Source: Eumeta japonica (lineage: Eukaryota; Arthropoda; Insecta; Lepidoptera; Psychidae). From it: a stretch of DNA of 64,000 nt. The stretch lies in contig BGZK01000077.1 of NCBI GenBank assembly GCA_005406025.1, positions 558,001-622,000 on the forward strand. Reading direction: 5' to 3'. Of the stretch, positions 1-10,711 are shown piece by piece; the first letter of the stretch is position 1, and every line of letters starts with the position of its first letter. Position numbers and translations under genes: made by a program. A model generated the notes under the pieces. It was given only the letters and a program-made list of their open reading frames with translations. It was not told the DNA's origin and did not search any database.

Positions 1-14
1 TAATTAATGCCCAC

Positions 15-260
15 AGCTCCGCCAGCATGGACATAGAATGAATTGTTTTTCTTTTATATCGATTTCGATCGATTTCAATATCAATTTTGGTTTCGCTTTC
101 GTTTTCGATTACGGTCCGAAAGCGAAACTGAAGTTTGAATCTGATCGCGTCCCCTAACTCATTTTTCGCTTTCTATTCTGATCCTGGTCTCATTAACTAT
201 AATATACTCCATCCCACTTTCAATCCCGATTTTGCTACCAGTCACAGTTTCGATTTAAAC
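15..260 (-). repeat. Quasi-periodic GAATCGGGAC-type interspersed repeat, copy A
   Basis: Read on the minus strand this is a degenerate run of short blocks of the kind GGAATCG / GGGACC / GAAATCG. It ends in a tail that reads ATTCATTCTATGTCCATG followed by a CGGCGGAGC-like stretch. The same tail closes copies C (near 11.2 kb) and D (near 21.5 kb). Similar tails ending CGCGGGCGGAAGCTAGT are common at lepidopteran interspersed repeats. No coding capacity is visible. Confidence 0.55.
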
Positions 261-344
261 GAAGTAGGAGCCAAATGCTAGTCTCAAAATAAAATATTAA
301 CTTCTATATTTTGACGTGACAACGTCTTATAAATTGGTTTGCCG

Positions 345-720
345 GGTGACACTTCAAGAAACTGCGTTACGCTCCGCTCACGTTATGCGCTCACAATGAG
401 AGCGAGTGAGAGGCACGCGTCCCTTCCACTCGGGCATGGTTAGCCCGCCTAAGAGCGAGAGAGACAGACATAAAAAGTGAAAGGCACGCGTCCCTTCCAC
501 TCAGATAGGAACAAGTTAAGTTGTAGTAAACGCTGTTTCATTGTACGCAAATGTATTGCAAGTTATTGTATGTATATTTGTATATAAATACGTATGTATG
601 TGTAAAGGTAAAAATAAAATTTTGTTAATATGAAATTCAGTGCGAGATTCTTTGTATAAATTAATGTTTTAAATATAATTCTTTGTATAAATAAATGTTT
701 TAAATTGTTACTATTATTTC
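345..720. repeat. Repeat-like block with two internal duplications
   Basis: AGGCACGCGTCCCTTCCACTC occurs twice with minor change (near 411 and 482). A second motif, ATTCTTTGTATAAATTAATG and its near copy, occurs twice near 648 and 680. CpG-rich stem-like text (GCGCTCACAATGAGAGCGAGTGAG) is present around 388. I do not recognise the family. It may be part of an LTR or a SINE. Confidence 0.3.
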
Positions 721-1004
721 ATCCTTCTTCCTACTATACGAATGAATATTCACATTAAAATGATTTTACCACTCAAAGTTGTTGTCACGTAAAACTTTCG
801 CCCGTATACCGACTTTACAGGCAACCAATTTTTTTTTACTTTAGGATAGTGGAGCTTTCTATGAGTTAAAGAATTATTGAAATCGACTTAGGAATATAAA
901 TTTATGAATGCTGCTAGGGGTTGCCAAGGTTGGCAGCTTGATTTATTCAGACATAATCTAGCTATCTACTATTGAAATATTTTTTAAAGTTGGTTCAATA
1001 GTTC

Positions 1005-1165
1005 GATTTAGTAGTACAAATATGCGGACGAAACCGCGTATGGATGTTAGGTTTTTTTCTCAGAAACATTCCCGGGTGTGCGTACAACATATCACTAAAG
1101 TTTTATTGCAATCGAATGAATGGTTAGGCATGCAAAAATAACAAAAACACAAACATTTATCTTTT
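1005..1165 (+). repeat. LINE-type interspersed repeat tail
   Basis: The text holds a GCGGACGAAACCGCG motif. It is followed by TTTTATTGCAATCGAATGAATGG and a CAAAAATAACAAAAACACAAAC tail, the style of the 3' ends of insect non-LTR elements (AAxTTTxATxxxAATCGxTxxA plus A-rich repeats). No open frame. The flanks 721-1004 and 1166-1500 show nothing recognisable. Confidence 0.4.
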
Positions 1166-1505
1166 CTAATTTATTGTTCCCTAATAACCTTCTTCGAACG
1201 ATTACAGATATTTTTAAAAATAAATAGCCAAATCGATCAAGCCATTCTCAAATGCCATGTTTACCAAAGAACAGCCTTTCATTGGCACTGGCTGAAAATC
1301 AGCGTTCTGATTTTTTTTAATCAACTCATTGAAAAAGCTGAGGCAATGGCCATTTAATTGCTAAGAAGACATTCTCAGTTCCGCAGTTTTATATGTTAAA
1401 AAATATTAATATATATTAGGTTTCACGTTATGTAATCTTTTATATATTTGTATTTTGTTTTTGAGCAATTAATAAATGTCTTTTTTTCTTTCGTTTATAC
1501 ATATA

Positions 1506-2759
1506 CGTAGGGGGCACTATAAGTTTCTGGAACTGGCCATTTACATAAACAATATTAAAAAAGTAATTACTACATTTGAAAATGGAACTCTTCGGCTGTA
1601 GAATTTAGTTTGTTTCATCCAACTGTCAATTGTTTTTACATTGTGGCGTTATTTTAAAAATTGCGTGTTTTCATCACTATGGATTAAATTGTGAAAATTT
1701 TCGTAGTATGATTTTCTACGACTTTAAGTGTAATTTGACAGCTCAGAAGAGCCTCGCTTGGCTTCGTACTGCTTTTGGCGACGAAGTACAATACAAAACA
1801 ACTATTTATACCTGGTTTTTAGAATTTAAGCACTGTCGTGTCAATCTCAGTGACGAATTTCATGATTGTTGCTAGTCCACTGCTGTGAACAACAAAAACA
1901 TCGGTTATGTGCGCTATATGATCAAAACAAGCAGACATGTGACCCAACCATGAGATTCACACATCCTTACGCATAGACATGAGACAAACATAATCAATCC
2001 TACACAAATATTTGGGTATGAAAAAACTGCTTGCGGCAGATCTCACATAATTTGAGGCTTGAAAAACGGACCGCGTCACTTGATGCAATGCAATTCTTGT
2101 CAGATTCATGGTATCAAATTCGGTGTGGCATATAGTAACAGGTGGCGATACATGGATTTATTACTACGACCCCAAAACCGAGCAGCAATCGACCGTGTGG
2201 CTCTATCAAGATGAGCCGAAACTAACCAAAGTGGCGCTCAGGTGAAGTGCCTTTAAACGCTTCTTTTTTAATAAAACTGGACACGAGGCTACTGTTGCTT
2301 TGAAGAATTGTCGCACCGTGAATAGTGACACGACCATTTGTTTGCCGGAAATTATTGACGAACTCCGTAAAAATAACCGTCATATCATCTTGCACCACGA
2401 CAATGCTAGTTCTCACACGGCCAAATAGGCAAATAAATTTTTGAAAGAGGAAAACGTAGAACTCATGAGTAATCCTGCATATAGTCCCTACCTGGCATCT
2501 TGTGACTTTTTTGCTCGCAAAAATTAAGAACCAATTATGCGGTCAACGATTTTCATCACCAGAAGATGCTGTCTAGGAGTTTGAAAAACATTTTTTTCTA
2601 GATCACCAGGGAAAAGTGGCAAAAATGTTTTCGATGCCCTTAGTCGTATAAAAAGGGCATTTATGCTAACAGAATATTTTTAGTAACAATAAATTGATAT
2701 TTTGACTATTCATAGTAATTTTTTCTCATTCATTCGAGTAATTTTCAGTGTGCCCTACG
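1506..2759 (+). mobile_element. Dead mariner-family element (copy 1), DD34D transposase
   Basis: The element is about 1.25 kb, normal for mariner. Its ends are short inverted matches (ACGTAGGGGGCAC at left, reverse of GTGCCCTACGT at right) next to TA. Coding similarity runs through several frames. The N-terminal block with AFGDEV and YTWFLEF is near 1745-1860. The first catalytic block TGGDTWIYYYDP follows near 2140. HHDNASSHTA near 2395 and LASCDFF near 2505 are separated so that exactly 34 residues lie between the two aspartates. Stop codons interrupt it (for example inside the D-D spacer and after the N-terminal block), so the transposase is a pseudogene. Transposases of this family cut and paste DNA at TA. 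Confidence 0.85.
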
Positions 2760-3039
2760 TTATATACTCTCAATCGAACTGTTGATACTCTCTTTTACTT
2801 TCGCTTTCAATGAACCACACCCTTTTTTACCATATCTTCTTCTCAACACCTCCCTCTCAACTATAACACATCTCCTTTAAGTGAAGCAAATAATAAGCAT
2901 GGCCGACAAATACTAATAAAATGAAATTAATGGCTTTAAATTTCCTTATTGTAACGAGCTATAGTATACAGATAAACATAAAACATAAACAGTAATCTAT
3001 ATTTTATTCCACAAGTTCTATCAATTTTCTAAATTTCAT

Positions 3040-3345
3040 CAAAATTAGTTAAATCATTGACGAGTTAATAAGTATAAATATAGACAATAAGTCAAACACA
3101 CAGTGGTTTATTTGTAGAATAGTATGATCTATTATAATAATACATAAAATTCATTAAAATCAGTTTGACTGTTGTTGAGTTACGAAAAACATACAAATGA
3201 ACAGACAGATAGACGAACAAAACGTAGCCTATGTTCGTTCCCTAGTGTCAAACTATCTCTGTCCCAAATTTCGTCAAAATCTGTACAACAGTTTAGAAAT
3301 GAAAACTTAGCAGACAGACACACTCGCATTCATAATAGTATGGAT
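3040..3345 (+). repeat. LINE-derived 3' tail repeat
   Basis: The text contains two ATCAAAATTxxT / GTCAAAATCTGTxCAAC blocks. Each is followed by an ACAGACAGA- or GAACAGACAGATAGAC-type stretch, ending in CGCATTCATAATAGTATGGA. This is the usual shape of insect CR1/RTE-type 3' ends. The open frame across it has no protein similarity I can see. 2760-3039 is simple A+T-rich sequence. Confidence 0.5.
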
Positions 3346-3457
3346 TTTCTCTTTCATTTATTTGCCATGTTATAGCCATCTTTAGTAAAGTAAATATAAT
3401 AAAAGGAAGGGCTACCACGTTTTTGTTTGATACTTGCTTGAAATATGCACTATCGTG

Positions 3458-3499
3458 CAGCATGCATTTATATTACTGTGTGAATATAAATGCATGCTG
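3458..3499. repeat. Perfect inverted repeat, 17-bp arms, 8-nt loop
   Basis: Left arm 3458-3474 (CAGCATGCATTTATATT) is the exact reverse complement of 3483-3499. The spacer is ACTGTGTG. There are no transposon-like ends or target duplications around it. Confidence 0.95.
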
Positions 3500-3728
3500 C
3501 TGAATTTCTGCGAATTCGCACCTCACACAATAGCATATTATTTTTCTGTGCTAGAGGTATTATTGCAGTATGTAATGCCGTTTCACTTTTGTTGAAGTTA
3601 TACTTCTTTTGGGGCGTTTGGATGAGAGTGAATTTGTGAGCTGCGCGTGCACAAACGACATGATGAAGTTAGCCACAGAATAGAAATAATAAAAAAATAT
3701 ATTTTCAACACTGAATATAGTTACAATA

Positions 3729-3788
3729 CTGAGTGTTCATACTATATAGTACATAGTACAGAGTGTTCATGCTATATATTACATAGTA
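3729..3788 (+). repeat. Tandem duplication, 30 bp x 2
   Basis: Two adjacent 30-bp units share GAGTGTTCATxCTATATA and TACATAGTAC, with a few substitutions between them. The short open frame over this stretch is a product of the repeat. Confidence 0.6.
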
Positions 3789-3954
3789 CTTATATTCCTA
3801 ACCCAGTTCTTGCAAAATATAGTATTCATATGAATAATCAATTTTGAGTATTAATTTTCTATAATTATTATTTTTTGTTCAATTTATTATATATATAAAC
3901 ATTATTTTAAATTTAAATGAAATTTTGCATGCATGTACAAATATGACGTAGAGC

Positions 3955-5950
3955 TGATCTGTTGATGGAGCTGGAGGGCGGCCATAGGAACTCCGTAATT
4001 AAACGACGCAACCCCATCGAGTTTGGGCTCTTTAATTCTTCTTGACGAGTACTTTGATACTATATGGTAACCAGGGTCTGTTGATGGAGCTGGAAGGTGG
4101 CCATAGGAACTCCGTAATTAAACGACGCAACCCCATCGAGTTTGGGCTCGTTTAATTCGTCTTGACGAGTACTTTGGTGCTATATGGTAACCAGAGTCTG
4201 TTGATGGAGCTGGAAGGTGGCCATAGGAACTCCGTAATTAAACGACGCAACCCCATCGAGTTTGGGCTCGTTTAATTCGTCTTGACGAGTACTTTGATAC
4301 TATATGGTAACCAGGGTCTGTTGATGGAGCTGGAAGGTGGCCATAGGAACTCCGTAATTAAACGACGCAACCCCATCGAGTTTGGGCTCGTTTAATTCGT
4401 CTTGACGAGTACTTTGATACTATATGGTAATCAGGGTCTGTTGATGGAGCTGGAAGGTGGCCATAGGAACTCCGTAATTAAACGACGCAACCCCATCGAG
4501 TTTGGGCTCGTTTAATTCTTCTTGACGAGTACTTTGATACTATATGGTAACCAGGGTCTGTTGATGGAGCTGGAAGGTGGCCATAGGAACTCCGTAATTA
4601 AACGACGCAACCCCATCGAGTTTGGGCTCGTTTAATTCGTCTTGACGAGTACTTTGATACTATATGGTAACCAGGGTCTGTTGATGGAGCTGGAAGGTGG
4701 CCATAGGAACTCCGTAATTAAACGACGCAACCCCATCGAGTTTGGGCTCGTTTAATTCGTCTTGACGAGTACTTTGATACTATATGGTAACCAGGGTCTG
4801 TTGATGGAGCTGGAAGGTGGCCATAGGAACTCCGTAATTAAACGACGCAACCCCATCGAGTTTGGGCTCGTTTAATTCTTCTTGACGAGTACTTTGATAC
4901 TATATGGTAACCAGGGTCTGATGATGGAGCTGGAAGGTGGCCATAGGAACTCCGTAATTAAACGACGCAACCCCATCGAGTTTGGGCTCGTTTAATTCGT
5001 CTTGACGAGTATTTGATACTATATGGTAACCAGGGTCTGATGATGGAGCTGGAAGGTGGCCATAGGAACTCCGTAATTAAACGACGCAACCCCATCGAGT
5101 TTGGGCTCGTTTAATTCGTCTTGACGAGTACTTTGATACTATATGGTAACCAGGGTCTGATGATGGAGCTAGAAGGTGGCCATAGGAACTCCGTAATTAA
5201 ACGACGCAACCCCATCGAGTTTGGGCTCGTTTAATTCGTCTTGACGAGTACTTTGATACTATATGGTAACCAGCGTCTGATGATGGAGCTGGAAGGTGGC
5301 CATAGGAACTCCGTAATTAAACGACGCAACCCCATCGAGTTTGGGCTCGTTTAATTCGTCTTGACGAGTACTTTGATACTATATGGTAACCAGGGTCTGT
5401 TGATGGAGCTGGAAGGTGGCCATAGGAACTCCGTAATTAAACGACGCAACCCCATCGAGTTTGGGCTCGTTTAATTCGTCTTGACGAGTACTTTGATACT
5501 ATATGGTAACCAGAGTCTGATGATGGAGCTGGAAGGTGGCCATAGGAACTCCGTAATTAAACGACGCAACCCCATCGAGTTTGGGCTCGTTTGATTCGTC
5601 TTGACAGTACTTTGGTACTATATGGTAACCAGAGTCTGATGATGGAGCTGGAAGGTGGCCAGGAACTCCGTAATTAAACGACGCAACCCCATCGAGTTTG
5701 GGCTCGTTTGATTCGTCTTGCCGAGTACTTTGGTACTATGTGGTAACCAGAGTCTGATGATGGAGCTGGAAGGTGGCCATAGGAACTCCGTAATTAAACG
5801 ACGCAACTCCATCGAGTTTGGGCTCGTTTGATTCGTCTTGACGAGTACTTTGGTGCTATATGGTAACCAGAGTCTGATGATGGAGCTGGAAGGTGGCCAT
5901 AGGAACTCCGTAATTAAACAACGCAACCCCATCGAGTTTGGGCTCATTTG
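3955..5950. repeat. 120-bp satellite, 17 units
   Basis: About 16.6 head-to-tail copies of a unit of 120 bp (a few are 117-119 bp). Copies in the middle are nearly identical; the first copy and the last four carry more changes, as expected from unequal exchange. Every unit holds a dyad: AATTAAACGA and, 22 nt later, its exact complement TCGTTTAATT (4236-4245 and 4268-4277 in one copy). The last four units have TCGTTTGATT instead. Units 1-8 read GTCTGTTGATGG; units 9-17 read GTCTGATGATGG, except unit 13, which reads like the left block. Units 5 and 8 share a TTCTTC variant, hinting at block duplication. Because 120 is divisible by three, minus-strand frames stay open where the variant removes a TAA; this is not a gene. 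Confidence 0.97.
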
Positions 5951-6463
5951 TATATCTTCCCGAACAAGTATAACTTCTCACGCGCGTACATAAGTACACG
6001 CACCCAATTTTTTTTTTATGGTTTAAGCTAGTTTTATTCAAATTAAAAAAAAGCTACATATAAAGTTCGTTGATATTCTTGCTCAGAAGTCACTCGAAAA
6101 TATATAAAGTACTTGATTTGGAAACTTTGATAAATTTGGAGCAACCTTTAAATATTAAAATTTCGACTTGAGATTTTAAGATCTTTATATTTTTCTTGTG
6201 GAAAAAAATGAAACAATGAATGAAAAATTAAAAACAGAACAAAAATTGAAATTTGACGATTTTAGAAATTTTTAACAATTTGGAGCGACCCCTCAATTTT
6301 TTTTGAGCTGTCGTTTGGAGGAAACTCTTAAAACATGGGCCACCCTAATGTGTATATTATAAATGTAAGTGTACAATGTGCGTGCCGCAAAAACTCAAAA
6401 ACGAATTAAGGCACGATCAAGAGACTTACATGGGGTGACAGCTCTTTATTCCCCTTCTAACAA

Positions 6464-6767
6464 GATTATTTTTGTTTTTACCTTTTATTTTCGGTCCTAT
6501 ATTTCCGGCGTACTTTCGGAAATATAAGAACTGAAAATTTTGCCTTCTAGAAATTTCTACAATAGTTTAGAGCCTTCGTGAATATTCGAGAGCATTCAAT
6601 AATATTCCAGAATTTACCAGGATGTTCCCAAAAATTTCTAAACATCCTGGAACGTTTTGTAATGTTGTAGAATGCTCTCGACTGTTGTACATTTCTAGAG
6701 AGGCAAACTTTCAGTTTTTATATCTCCAAAAGTACGCACCGTAGGTTAAAACGAAAATAATTTTCAT
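6464..6767. repeat. Foldback (long inverted repeat) element
   Basis: Two arms of about 100-130 bp match as imperfect reverse complements. The left arm runs CGTACTTTCGGAAATATA, GAACTGAAAATTTTGCC, CTAGAAATTTCTACAATAG, GAGAGCATTC. The right arm read backwards runs CGTACTTTTGGAGATATA, AAACTGAAAGTTTGCC, CTAGAAATGTACAACAG, GAGAGCATTC. Outer parts (TTATTTTTGTTTTTACC against its counterpart) also match. The left arm has an extra local hairpin, TATATTTCCG / CGGAAATATA. It is probably a non-autonomous foldback transposon. It sits directly before the 48-bp tandem array. Confidence 0.75.
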
Positions 6768-6796
6768 CGAGAATTTTCTCCGCAAAAACTCAGTAT

Positions 6797-7133
6797 TTTA
6801 TTTAAACAGTGCCATTTGATAAATCGCAAAATTTATCTCAGTACTTTATTTAAATAGCACCATCTGATAGATCGCAAAATGTATCCGAGTATTTTATTTA
6901 AACAGAGCCATTTGATAAATCGCAAAATTTATCTCAGTATTTTATTTAAGCAGTGTCATTTGGTAGATCACAAAATTTATTATCAGTATTTTATTTAAAT
7001 AGCGCCATCTGATAGATCGCAAAATGTATCCGAGTATTTTATTTAAACAGAAGCATTTGTTAAGTCGTAAAAATTATACCATTATTTCATTTAAATAGTG
7101 CAATGTTTTAGATTTTAAAATTCATCTCAATAT
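6797..7133. repeat. 48-bp tandem array, 7 units, with a period of three
   Basis: Units start near 6797, 6845, 6893, 6941, 6990, 7038 and 7086. Each opens TTTATTTAAAxAG and contains GATAxATCGCAAAATxTAT. Units 2 and 5 share CCATCTGATAGATCGC and GTATCCGAG. Units 3 and 6 share AAACAGA plus a GCATTTG-type block, and 1 resembles 4. This is a higher-order repeat of three units (about 144 bp) duplicated once, plus a decayed seventh unit. Confidence 0.9.
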
Positions 7134-7329
7134 AAGAAGTTCCTTGAGTTATATAGATTACATATTTACATTTCTTTTGCTATTTGGCACGAATATTTCT
7201 TTTCACCACTTTGGCTTTATCTGCATATTTGTGTTATTACAGATTCTTAAAATTCTTCCACTTATAGAAAGCTACCATATCCTCGAGTAATATAACACAA
7301 ATTTTGTTACGGTATTAGCATTCGTTCCA

Positions 7330-7605
7330 GCTTCATCCAAGTTGGAACTGTGACCGGTAACGAAGCGAAATTGCAAACGGGACGTTGAGTAGAATCGAGA
7401 GCCGAAACCAGGAGGATTCGAAATCGAAAACGGTGCTAAAGTCAAAATCGACTATAGGACCAAAATTAAACATTGGAGACGGGATCAGAATCGGAATCTA
7501 TTTAAATCAAAACCGCGACTAAATCAAACTCGCTAAACTAAAAGCGAGACTGCTATCGGAATCAAGAACACATCGGCGTGGGAAATAGGACCGGCAGGTT
7601 TATCA
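7330..7605 (+). repeat. Quasi-periodic GAATCGGGAC-type repeat, copy B
   Basis: A degenerate chain of blocks such as GGGACG, GAATCGAGAGCC, GAAACCAGGAGG, GATTCGAAATCG, GGGATCAGAATCGGAATC and GGACCG. It lacks the conserved tail of copies C and D. 7134-7329 is plain A+T-rich sequence. Confidence 0.5.
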
Positions 7606-9180
7606 CCTAACAGCAAACAATGAGCAACAGACAAAAATTGTATGATCATTAATGTCAAAAATCGGTGCAAAATGAATAGAAATACACGTTTGTCATACAA
7701 AAAGTATTGCTCAAGTCCTTGTTGCGTAACGATCGCGCAATCGATTGCTATCTGCTAATTTTTACACGATAAGACCTGCGGATTTGGATTCTACAACGAG
7801 ATAGCGATCAAGGTTACGATTAAGATCATAAGCGATCGATGTATAAGATGAAGGAAACCACTTAGGTAGTCTGTGCAGACAAAGCTGCGACCGAAAGCTA
7901 GTATGTTTTGTATGTTTTTATATACGACTAAGTAATCAATAGAAATATTATCAAATGATTTTAACTCACTACACATACGTAAATGCATTAGGTAGGTGTA
8001 CGGGTATGGTGTCAGAGCATTTATTTTGTGAAACCCACGTATTTTTTGAATTGTGTAAAAATACGTCCCTCGTCCCACAAGTGCGTCGGCCCACATAACG
8101 TCGTTGCAGGTTGCACAACGACCCGACAGTCGTCGCGATTGTCAGTTGTCAGTTCGATTGTTCGATTGTATACTTGGGGTTGAACTATAACGGTACACTC
8201 TTTCTGACATAGATTTGAAGTTGTACATGAAATTGCTACTACTTTAATGTTTAATTAATATATAGTTAATATAAAAAAAAAATATTTAGTTAGAAAAGAA
8301 GGAGACTTTGTTTTTATATGCTTTCATAGATTATGTGTTTGTGATCTCGTTAAATGAAAATGCTTGACTTAGGGCCCCTTAAAGTCATTTTTAAAATATA
8401 ATTTGCTTTCCAAGTCATCTTTTAACCGTTGTTTGAGCTAAAACCCGTTAAAAGGAAGACCAGTAATGTAAGTTATATTTTAAAAGTGACTTTTTGTTTA
8501 ATATCACTTTGAAATGAGATGGCGGAAGAGGCTCCTAATCGCTCAGATTAGTAATTTGGAATAAAATTGTTGTATAAGAATTATACGAATTTGCTTAAGC
8601 GAACCTTTGTGTTACCCTCATTCTTTGTTTAAGAAAATTGTCAAAACGAAAGTTTCATTGTGTATCTAACCGTCTAATCTTTGTGTTACTGTTTATAATA
8701 ATTTTTCCAATAATATATTCACATATTAAACATTAGTAAGCAGGATGCTTCTGACTGAATAATTTTATTAGATGTTTAAGGAGTCAAAATATTTTTCAAG
8801 GTTACAATACACCAACGTGTTTTTCTATCTTGTCTTCTATACTTTGTTGTAACGACTATCGTAATCTAAAACGTTACAAAAAGTATTAAATTATCTAGTA
8901 TATTTATTATAATCGGAACACAGAATGGACACTGAAGATTTTATTGCCTCTAAATCCTTATGTCAAATGTATGAAATATAAATTCTTGTTGAATGAAATA
9001 ATAATTAAAATAATGTTTGCAAAATTATCGTAAAAGAAACTAATGCAAGAATTTTTTAAAAGTTTTTATGTCCAGAATCCTTTTACTTTCGAATGTGCAT
9101 GATAACTTAATAGGAAACTAAAGTAATTGAACTAATTTACTTATGTTTGTATTTGTATTATATCAATGATTTTAATGTTG
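7606..9180. other. A+T-rich noncoding stretch
   Basis: No gene or transposon recognised. A 101-codon minus-strand open frame at 7791-8096 has no domain I know, and its composition matches the surroundings. 8100-8150 is a small G+C-richer patch (GTCGTCGCGATTGTCAG). From 8160 on the text is low in complexity. Confidence 0.6.
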
Positions 9181-9192
9181 TTTCAGGTAAGT
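9175..9192 (+). promoter_or_regulatory. Candidate recursive splice site (zero-length exon)
   Basis: A pyrimidine-leaning tract ending TTGTTTCAG is joined directly to GTAAGT (AG at 9185-9186, GT at 9187-9188). A strong 3' splice site fused to a strong 5' splice site is the known form of ratchet points in long introns of flies and other animals. If it works, the region lies in a long + strand intron. The alternative is chance, since the motif is only about 15 nt long. Confidence 0.4.
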
Positions 9193-9539
9193 TCTCAACA
9201 AACATTAGGCGCTGTTGGTCGTATTTCAAGGCGAAGAAAACATTAAATCTTGATTTAACATTCGTCGTGACCTTAGCTAGGGTAGGTAATCTGATATTTG
9301 AGTAGGACATGTTGTGAAATTTATGCTCTGAGAATTGGGGTATAACAGATTTGTAGGTTCAGTGTAACTAAAACTCGTTGACATTGTTTTATAGTTTATT
9401 GTTTTCGTATAAATTGAGAAATAATTTTCAGTTGATACCTGTCTACCTGTCTATAAAAAACAGAAAATGTTTAGAATAGAGCAGCATTTTTTTTCCTGTT
9501 TTTTTTTTAATAACACAAACATGTTATTTACGTTCAGAT

Positions 9540-9720
9540 ATTAGTGTGAGGCTAACCGAGCGATCCGGGCGTCGCCTTGCCCTCTCGTCGGCTTGGAATC
9601 CCAACCACGGGTGAACTGAATAATGAATTTTCAAACTCATTAAAACCTTTATTCCATGCTTCGTAGAGCATATTAAGCCGTCAGTCCCCGACATTGGAGC
9701 AGTGTGAAGGGCTGAAGCTT
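9540..9720. repeat. G+C-rich patch and interspersed repeat fragment
   Basis: 9545-9615 is unusually G+C-rich for the region and ends in a donor-like CCACGG|GTGAAC. 9655-9710 holds TCGTAGAGCATATTAAGCCG and CCGACATTGGAGCAGTGTG, which resemble a widespread lepidopteran repeat (ATTGGAGCAGCGTGG-type). No firm coding call. Confidence 0.35.
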
Positions 9721-9912
9721 CAATAATAATTGTCGAATAAAAGAATATTTAACAGAAATTTCGATTCAAATATCGTCGTATTTCAAGATTATTTTATACT
9801 TGATATAAATCAAGATTATTTACGCGGAAGCTTAAACCCGTCGTCGGCTGTTCAAATATTTTAGACGCGAATAAAATGACACGTTTGCCGTGTTTTTAAA
9901 TATATATTGCAG

Positions 9913-9967
9913 AAACCGGCCGAACGAGGCGCGCCCTTGACACGGCCGCCGCAGCCCCGGCGCTTAG
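9913..9967 (+). other. Candidate small G+C-rich exon
   Basis: A 55-bp block of very high G+C lies between TATATATTGCAG and GTAACC, both fair splice sites. Two of the three frames are open; frame 1 would read KPAERGAPLTRPPQPRRL. The G+C-richness continues about 35 bp past the donor (CCGCCCGCGCCGTCGCGC), so it may instead be a CpG island or promoter. The A+T-rich setting makes it stand out. Confidence 0.3.
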
Positions 9968-9989
9968 GTAACCGCCCGCGCCGTCGCGC

Positions 9990-10660
9990 TCTTTGTATTC
10001 GTATTGTTATTATACATTTATCAAATATTATTAATGTTTGATTAATGATAGATAAACTATAGAAATAATGCCTGTATTGACGACCATTTGAAACTATTTA
10101 TTCAAACACAGAAAAGCCTGACGTATGAATGAAAATTAAATAAAAAAAAAAAGCACGATACAAACAAAACCTAAAAAGTAATAAATAATACGTGTTGAAC
10201 CTTTAATTTAATAAAATAGGTAGAAAAGTAATATTTTGATCCAAGCATCGTCGCGTCAGGGGACTGGCAATTAAGACTTAAAATTCAACATTCAAATAAT
10301 GATGTTTCGATATTTACTTACGATGCTTAGGGAACGAAATTGTATTCATTTATTGTCTTTTTGAGTTGTATTCTATTAATAAGTTAGCAGTCTCCCGACA
10401 CGACGACGCTTGCATCAAAATATTACCTATTACTTATGGTAGGTAACTTAAATGGTACATAGGTATTAATTATTATTAAAAAATACGTATTATAGAAATT
10501 TTGTTTGTGTCAGAGATTTCTTAAATTTTAATTTAAGTTTTATTTCCTGCTTTTTAAACATTATGTACAATTAATGTCCATACAAAGTACCATAATATAA
10601 AAAGTTAATTTAAGTTTTCATGACCGGAAATCGCATAAAAATGCTTGTAGGATTCTGCTA
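9990..10660. other. A+T-rich noncoding stretch
   Basis: Nothing recognisable. There is a short palindromic CCTATTACTTATGGTAGG near 10425 and otherwise simple A+T-rich text. Confidence 0.6.
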
Positions 10661-10668
10661 TTTGTGAG

Positions 10669-10711
10669 CTGAACCAAAGAAAGTTGTTTATAACAACTTT
10701 CTTTGGTTCAG
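10669..10711. repeat. Perfect inverted repeat, 20-bp arms, 3-nt loop
   Basis: Left arm 10669-10688 (CTGAACCAAAGAAAGTTGTT) is exactly complementary to 10692-10711, with TAT between. There is not one mismatch over 20 bp. No terminal motif or flanking duplication marks it as a transposon. Confidence 0.97.

Noticed and set aside
3458..3499. CRISPR-like or terminator hairpin
   Set aside because: This is an insect nuclear region with no repeat-spacer pattern and no T-run. The hairpin is single and unrelated to bacterial signals.
5618..6041. Minus-strand frames of 109 and 61 codons over the satellite
   Set aside because: They exist because the 120-bp unit is a multiple of three and the right-hand units lost a TAA. 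The rest of the array is closed in that frame, so this is not a gene.
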